From Candidatus Benthicola azotiphorus (GTDB lineage Bacteria > Gemmatimonadota > Gemmatimonadetes > Palauibacterales > Palauibacteraceae), in the NCBI GenBank assembly GCA_947581745.1, contig CANPVW010000117.1, positions 1 through 9,304 on the forward strand: a stretch of 9,304 nucleotides of DNA, in the 5' to 3' direction. Both the position numbers and the translations under genes were made by a program. A model generated the notes under the pieces. That model saw only the letters and a program-made list of their open reading frames with translations, was not told the origin of the DNA and made no database searches. Shown piece by piece: positions 5,881-9,304 of the stretch; the stretch's first letter is position 1, and every line of letters starts with the position of its first letter.

Positions 5881-6710
5881 CTCGGTTCTCCCGAGCCGGG
5901 CGTCCCCACCCCTCCGACCTCCTCCAGGCGCTGCGCGAGCTCCACGAACTGGCCCGGACTCAATGTCTCGGGCCGCGCTCGAGGAGAGATGTCCAGGGCC
6001 CGGAGAACGTCATCGACGACCGACGCGGAGAGTGCGTATTCCGGTGCCCCGCGGAGGATCGTCCCCAGCTGCTTCCGCCTTCGGGAGAAGGTCACACGGG
6101 TCAGGATTCGCAACCCGGCGAAACGGTCCGGTCCCCGAGCGGCACCGTGAGGGTCGATCACCAGGACTGCCGAATCCACCGCCGGCACCGGCCGGAAGGC
6201 CCGGCGACCTACCCGGAATGCGATTCGGACGTCCGCGCGGGCCTGCACGCCCACCGTCAGGGCCCCGTAGACCTTGCTGCCGGCCGGCGCGGCGATCCTC
6301 TCGGCCACCTCCTTCTGCACGAGGAGCACCATGCGGCGTGGGAGGGGACGCATCTCCAGGAACCGGAAGACGAGTGGGGACGTGATGCCATAGGGAACGT
6401 TCGAGACGAGGAGGCCCGACCGATCCTCGAGCAGGCCCGCGAGATCCACATCCAGCGCGTCGCCGTGCACGACCCGGACGTCATCCCGCCCCCCGAACCG
6501 CAACGCCAGTTCGGCCGCCAGCCCGTCGTCCTTCTCGACCAGCGCAAGTCGGCCGACCCTCCCGGCGAGGAGGTCGCTCAGCTCGCCGTGCCCGGGCCCC
6601 ACTTCCAGCACTGAATCCTCGGGGCCCGCACCGAGCTCCTCGACGATCTTGCGACGGATGTTCGGGTCGACGAGGAAGTTCTGGCTCAGGGACCGCTTGG
6701 CCCGGACCAT
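5877..6710 (-). CDS. rsmA: 16S rRNA (adenine1518-N6/adenine1519-N6) dimethyltransferase
   Basis: RsmA/KsgA adds four methyl groups from S-adenosylmethionine to two adjacent adenines in the 3'-terminal hairpin of 16S rRNA during 30S assembly. The 277-residue length is normal. The N-terminus has the family signature SLSQNFLVDPNI (7-18). The SAM-binding motif I is LEVGPGHGELS (35-45), the acidic motif II is VEKDD (58-62), HGDALD (82-87) follows, and the catalytic motif IV is NVPY (104-107), with Val in place of the more usual Leu or Ile. The C-terminal helical domain includes FSRRRKQL. The ATG at 6710 is 3 bases after the phosphatase stop and has no clear Shine-Dalgarno sequence, so it is probably read through from the signalling genes. 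Its 3' end supplies the -35 element of the rex promoter. Confidence 0.96.
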   Translation of the reverse strand: MVRAKRSLSQNFLVDPNIRRKIVEELGAGPEDSVLEVGPGHGELSDLLAGRVGRLALVEKDDGLAAELALRFGGRDDVRVVHGDALDVDLAGLLEDRSGLLVSNVPYGITSPLVFRFLEMRPLPRRMVLLVQKEVAERIAAPAGSKVYGALTVGVQARADVRIAFRVGRRAFRPVPAVDSAVLVIDPHGAARGPDRFAGLRILTRVTFSRRRKQLGTILRGAPEYALSASVVDDVLRALDISPRARPETLSPGQFVELAQRLEEVGGVGTPGSGEPS

Positions 6711-6713
6711 CGA

Positions 6714-8330
6714 CTACTTGACGACCAGTGCAGTGCGATCGTCGGCGGCCACGCCGCCCGGCGCCGCGGCGAGCTCGAAGACCCTGTCCAGGACCTGCTG
6801 CGCGGCCGCGCCGGAGCTCTCCATCGCCATCGAGGTGAGGCCCTCGTCCGACCACAGGCGATCGCTCTCGAGGCACTCGCTGATCCCGTCGGTGAACATC
6901 AGGAGCATGTCGCGCCCCTTGACCCATTCCACTTCCCGCTGGGAGTAGGCATCGAACTCGGCGATCCCCAGCGGGGGGTTCAGCGCGTCCAGGCGCTTCA
7001 CCTCTCTGGTGTTCACCCGGTAGGCGTGGGGGTGACCGGCGTTGGCGTAGCGAATCCGACCTCCCACTGGATCCACAACTGCATAGCACAGGGTCATGTA
7101 CATCTCGGTGGACTCGAGCTTGCGCACGAGCTCGTGGTGAATCCCCTGCAGCACGTCCGCGGGGTCTTCCCGGTCGCGTACGGTGATCGAGGCCGCGCTC
7201 ATCGTCAGGGCCATGATGAGGCCGGCGGAATAGCCGTGGGAGCTGACATCGCCGAGCATGACGCCGAGTCGATTCCCGGGAAGCCGGAACAGGTGGTAGA
7301 AGTCGCCACCCACCGAATCCGCCGGCTCGCACCGCGCCGCGACGTCCGCCATGCCCGCGAAGTCCTCCAGGTCCGGCAGGAGCTTCATCTGCAGGTGGTG
7401 TGCGAGCTCGAGCTCCACGAGCATGCGCTCCTGGACCAGGCTCTCCCGGGTCAGGCGATCGTTCTCGATTGCAGCCGCCAGGTGGGCGGCCACGGTGGCT
7501 GCCAGGTTGACATCCGCCTGCGAGAAGGTGTCCCGTCCTTCCCTCCCCCGAGCCGCGAGGACACCGACCGGAAGGGTGTTTCCGTGAAGCGCCGCGTGCC
7601 GAAGCGGTACGGCGAGGAAGGTGCGCTCATCCTCCGCACGGGCGTGAGCCCGGCGCGGGCGTACCTGCGGCAGCTGCGAACGCAGGGCACGGTCGACCCA
7701 CTCCCGTACGTCCGGCGCCGGCTCCGTCATCAGATCCGGGGCATCGGGGCCGCCGGCCGCCAGCCGGCGCAGCGGCTCCGCCTCCGCCGGCACCCAGATG
7801 GCCGCGCAGTCTGCCGCGACGACGTGTGACAGGCGGTCGAGCAGCCGACCGGCCGCCCGCTCGAGATGAACCACCGACCCCAGGGTCTCCCCCACGGAGG
7901 TCAGAAGGTCGATCTCGGCATACCTGTCTCCCAGCTCGGAAGCGAAGAACCGGCCCTCCACCTCCGACGCGACCAGCCGGCTGGCCGACTCGCGCAGCAC
8001 CGCCAGCCATTTCCGATCCTCTTCGCCCGAAGCGGCTGAGGTCGCGAGCCGGATCCGTACGGAGGGCATGACGAGCCAGGTCATCTCCGTGAATTCGGCT
8101 CGCCCCGGGTCACCGAGCGAATCGTGAACCGTCAGCTCGCCCGAATCAGCCTCGATCACGAGGCGAGAGCGGATGCCCGTGAGCCGGTGAAACGTGTCCA
8201 GGTATTCCGCCAGGCGCTCGCTGCCTTGCGGATTGGCGAAGGCGGGCGTCCAATCGGGTCGCCCGGTTCCCCGCCTCTCTCCTCCGGGGCGGCGCGGCGC
8301 CCCCGGATCCGCTTCCAAGGCCTCACTCAT
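6714..8330 (-). CDS. GAF domain SpoIIE-type (PP2C) serine phosphatase, RsbU-like
   Basis: A 538-residue soluble phosphatase of the partner-switching type, expected to dephosphorylate a STAS-domain antagonist. The C-terminal PP2C/SpoIIE domain (about 325-538) keeps the metal ligands: Asp343 in SVGGDFYHL, Asp361 in LGDVSSHGYSAG, Asp481 in MFTDGISE and Asp530/531 in ADDRTALVVK. A GAF sensor domain covers about 138-290 (from YAEIDLLTSVGETLGSV to AAHLAAAIEND), followed by a helical linker with the usual LAHHLQMKLLPDL. Residues 38-125 form another globular part (YLDTFHRLTGIRSRLVIEAD onward) that I cannot assign; residues 1-37 look disordered. There are no membrane segments, so the signal is probably cytoplasmic. 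The ATG at 8330 overlaps the upstream kinase gene by 8 bases and lacks a Shine-Dalgarno sequence. The stop is TAG, 3 bases before ksgA. Its neighbours, a STAS protein and an RsbW-like ATPase, support the RsbU-like role. Confidence 0.92.
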   Translation of the reverse strand: MSEALEADPGAPRRPGGERRGTGRPDWTPAFANPQGSERLAEYLDTFHRLTGIRSRLVIEADSGELTVHDSLGDPGRAEFTEMTWLVMPSVRIRLATSAASGEEDRKWLAVLRESASRLVASEVEGRFFASELGDRYAEIDLLTSVGETLGSVVHLERAAGRLLDRLSHVVAADCAAIWVPAEAEPLRRLAAGGPDAPDLMTEPAPDVREWVDRALRSQLPQVRPRRAHARAEDERTFLAVPLRHAALHGNTLPVGVLAARGREGRDTFSQADVNLAATVAAHLAAAIENDRLTRESLVQERMLVELELAHHLQMKLLPDLEDFAGMADVAARCEPADSVGGDFYHLFRLPGNRLGVMLGDVSSHGYSAGLIMALTMSAASITVRDREDPADVLQGIHHELVRKLESTEMYMTLCYAVVDPVGGRIRYANAGHPHAYRVNTREVKRLDALNPPLGIAEFDAYSQREVEWVKGRDMLLMFTDGISECLESDRLWSDEGLTSMAMESSGAAAQQVLDRVFELAAAPGGVAADDRTALVVK

Positions 8331-9105
8331 GGAGCGTCAGGGTGACCGAGTTGCCGCGCTCGTTGAACCGGACGTCGTCCGCGAGTGATCGAAGCAGGAA
8401 GAGACCTCTCCCGTGACTGCGCTCGCGGTTTTCCGGACGCGTCGGGTCGAGCACGCGCAGGGGGTCGAAGCCGCGTCCCTCGTCCGTGACCGTGACCTCG
8501 GCACAGCCCGGTCGCAACGCCGCCACCACGCGGACCAGTTTCTCCGGATCTTCTCGGTTGCCGTACAGAATGGCGTTGGACAGCGCCTCTCCGACGGCGA
8601 CCCGCAGGTTGAGCGTCGCCCGCGACCCGGAGAAGGCCAGGCGCTCGCACGCCTCCACCACCTCGGCTACGACCTCTCGCACGAATCGGACGCTCGAGGG
8701 GAACTCCAGTTGAACGCTCCCGCTCAATCCTCCGGGCCGGCGGGCCCGCGTGCCACCTTCGCCCTCGAGGTGCTTCCGCCACTTCAACCGCAGTTCGTCG
8801 TAGTTGATAGGATAGAAGAGATAATCGCCGCAACCTGCGGCCAGAGCAGGAATTAATCCATCCACAGATTCGTTGTCGACGATCGCCACGAGCTCAGTTG
8901 GGTGGCCGAACGTGAGCCGAACGGCCCGCACCGGGTGCTCGCTGTCCGCCAGGTCGATGAACGCTACCCCCGGTGAGCGCTCGGGCCACTCCGTGCGGCG
9001 CGCGGCCACAAGGCACGTCGCCCCCAGCGCTTCGAGCTCGGGGACCAGCGCATCCGTTACGACCTCGCGTCCCGAACAGATGAGAGCGGTCTTGAACTCC
9101 GACAC
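8323..9105 (-). CDS. RsbW-like ATPase (serine kinase / anti-sigma type) fused to a degenerate receiver-like domain
   Basis: A 260-residue protein. Residues 130-260 form a GHKL ATPase of the SpoIIAB/RsbW type: N box VGEALSNAILYGN (Glu173, Asn177), G1 box TDEGRGFDP (Asp208, Gly210, Gly212) and G2 box SHGRGLFLLRSL. Such proteins phosphorylate a STAS antagonist and hold a sigma factor or other target. Residues 1-113 have the layout of a response-regulator receiver (VAFIDLAD with Asp51; LIPALAAGCGDYLFYPINYDEL). However, the acidic pair after strand 1 is Ser11-Gly12, and the Lys that normally precedes the conserved Pro is Tyr98. It therefore looks like a pseudo-receiver that is probably not phosphorylated normally. 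A Gly/Arg-rich linker (115-128) joins the two. The start is GTG at 9105, 3 bases after the STAS gene stop, with a stop codon in frame just upstream. Confidence 0.88.
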   Translation of the reverse strand: MSEFKTALICSGREVVTDALVPELEALGATCLVAARRTEWPERSPGVAFIDLADSEHPVRAVRLTFGHPTELVAIVDNESVDGLIPALAAGCGDYLFYPINYDELRLKWRKHLEGEGGTRARRPGGLSGSVQLEFPSSVRFVREVVAEVVEACERLAFSGSRATLNLRVAVGEALSNAILYGNREDPEKLVRVVAALRPGCAEVTVTDEGRGFDPLRVLDPTRPENRERSHGRGLFLLRSLADDVRFNERGNSVTLTLHE

Positions 9106-9108
9106 GAG

Positions 9109-9304
9109 TCAGAACTCGCCGATGGCCCGGGCGCGGGTGTCCGCGATATTGAACAGGGTGTCCAGCTTGGTGAGCTCGAACAGGGTGCGCAGATCCTCGT
9201 TCAAGCCGGCGAGCCTCAGCGCCCCGCCCGATTCCCGGATCTTCTTCGACAGGCTGACCAGCACGCCCAGGCCACTGGAGTCGATGTAGCTCGAGCTGGA
9301 GAAG
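9109..9304 (-). CDS. STAS-domain anti-sigma factor antagonist, SpoIIAA/RsbV-like (partial, N-terminus beyond window)
   Basis: The last 64 residues of a STAS protein; the start lies beyond position 9304. The phosphorylation motif YIDSSGLGVLVSL is intact, with the Ser of the DSSG pair that RsbW-type kinases modify. It is followed by the typical GGALRLAGLNEDLRTLFELTKLDTLFNI helix-strand-helix. SpoIIAA-like proteins are usually about 100-120 residues, so roughly 40-50 residues are missing. The unphosphorylated form would bind the neighbouring kinase and free its target, and the downstream SpoIIE-type phosphatase would regenerate that form. The stop TGA is 3 bases before the kinase GTG, which indicates co-transcription. 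Confidence 0.93.
   Translation of the reverse strand, partial: FSSSSYIDSSGLGVLVSLSKKIRESGGALRLAGLNEDLRTLFELTKLDTLFNIADTRARAIGEF

Noticed and set aside
1..9304. A defence system, CRISPR array, prophage or mobile element.
   Set aside because: No repeats arrayed at regular spacing, transposase, integrase, toxin-antitoxin pair or terminal repeats could be seen; the lone exonuclease is embedded in a metabolic operon.

Overview
The window is a tightly packed, GC-rich bacterial chromosome segment. All eleven genes I can support lie on the minus strand, so in transcription order the window reads from position 9304 down to 1. The largest gap between genes is about 52 bases. There is no RNA gene, CRISPR array, insertion sequence or phage-like gene in it. 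A Rex repressor, a Rsb-type partner-switching module with a SpoIIE-type phosphatase, a signal-peptide protein and very high GC suggest a free-living bacterium of a deep GC-rich lineage. Gemmatimonadota or a relative is my guess from the gene style, at low confidence; nothing here proves the phylum.

Block 1 (9304 to 5877) is a signalling and housekeeping block. It contains the 3' end of a STAS anti-sigma factor antagonist, a serine-kinase/anti-sigma type ATPase fused to a degenerate receiver-like domain, a GAF-SpoIIE (PP2C) phosphatase, and rsmA/ksgA (16S rRNA dimethyltransferase). The first three are the antagonist, kinase and phosphatase of a partner-switching circuit. No sigma factor is visible in the window, so the output of the circuit is not known.

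Between the blocks (5825-5880) is the only clear promoter: TTGAGA, a 17-base spacer, then TATGTT. One base after the -10 element comes an 18-base perfect-armed inverted repeat, TTGTGA-N6-TCACAA. This matches the known Rex operator at 17 of 18 positions (TTGTGAA-N4-TTCACAA) and covers the expected transcription start.

Block 2 (5824 to beyond position 1) is a seven-gene run: rex, an arginine deiminase, a DEDDh exonuclease with an N-terminal extension, a metallo-beta-lactamase-fold hydrolase, a small secreted NTF2-like protein, an acetyl-CoA acetyltransferase (thiolase), and bioY (biotin transporter S component, cut by the window edge). Every junction overlaps: five by 4 bases (ATGA or GTGA) and one by 8 bases. 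This strongly suggests one translationally coupled mRNA under a Rex-controlled promoter. The working inference is that the NADH/NAD+ ratio, sensed by Rex, controls a mixed operon including arginine catabolism (citrulline and ammonia production), acyl-CoA metabolism and biotin uptake. The Rex site and the gene overlaps are seen directly; the physiological link is inference.
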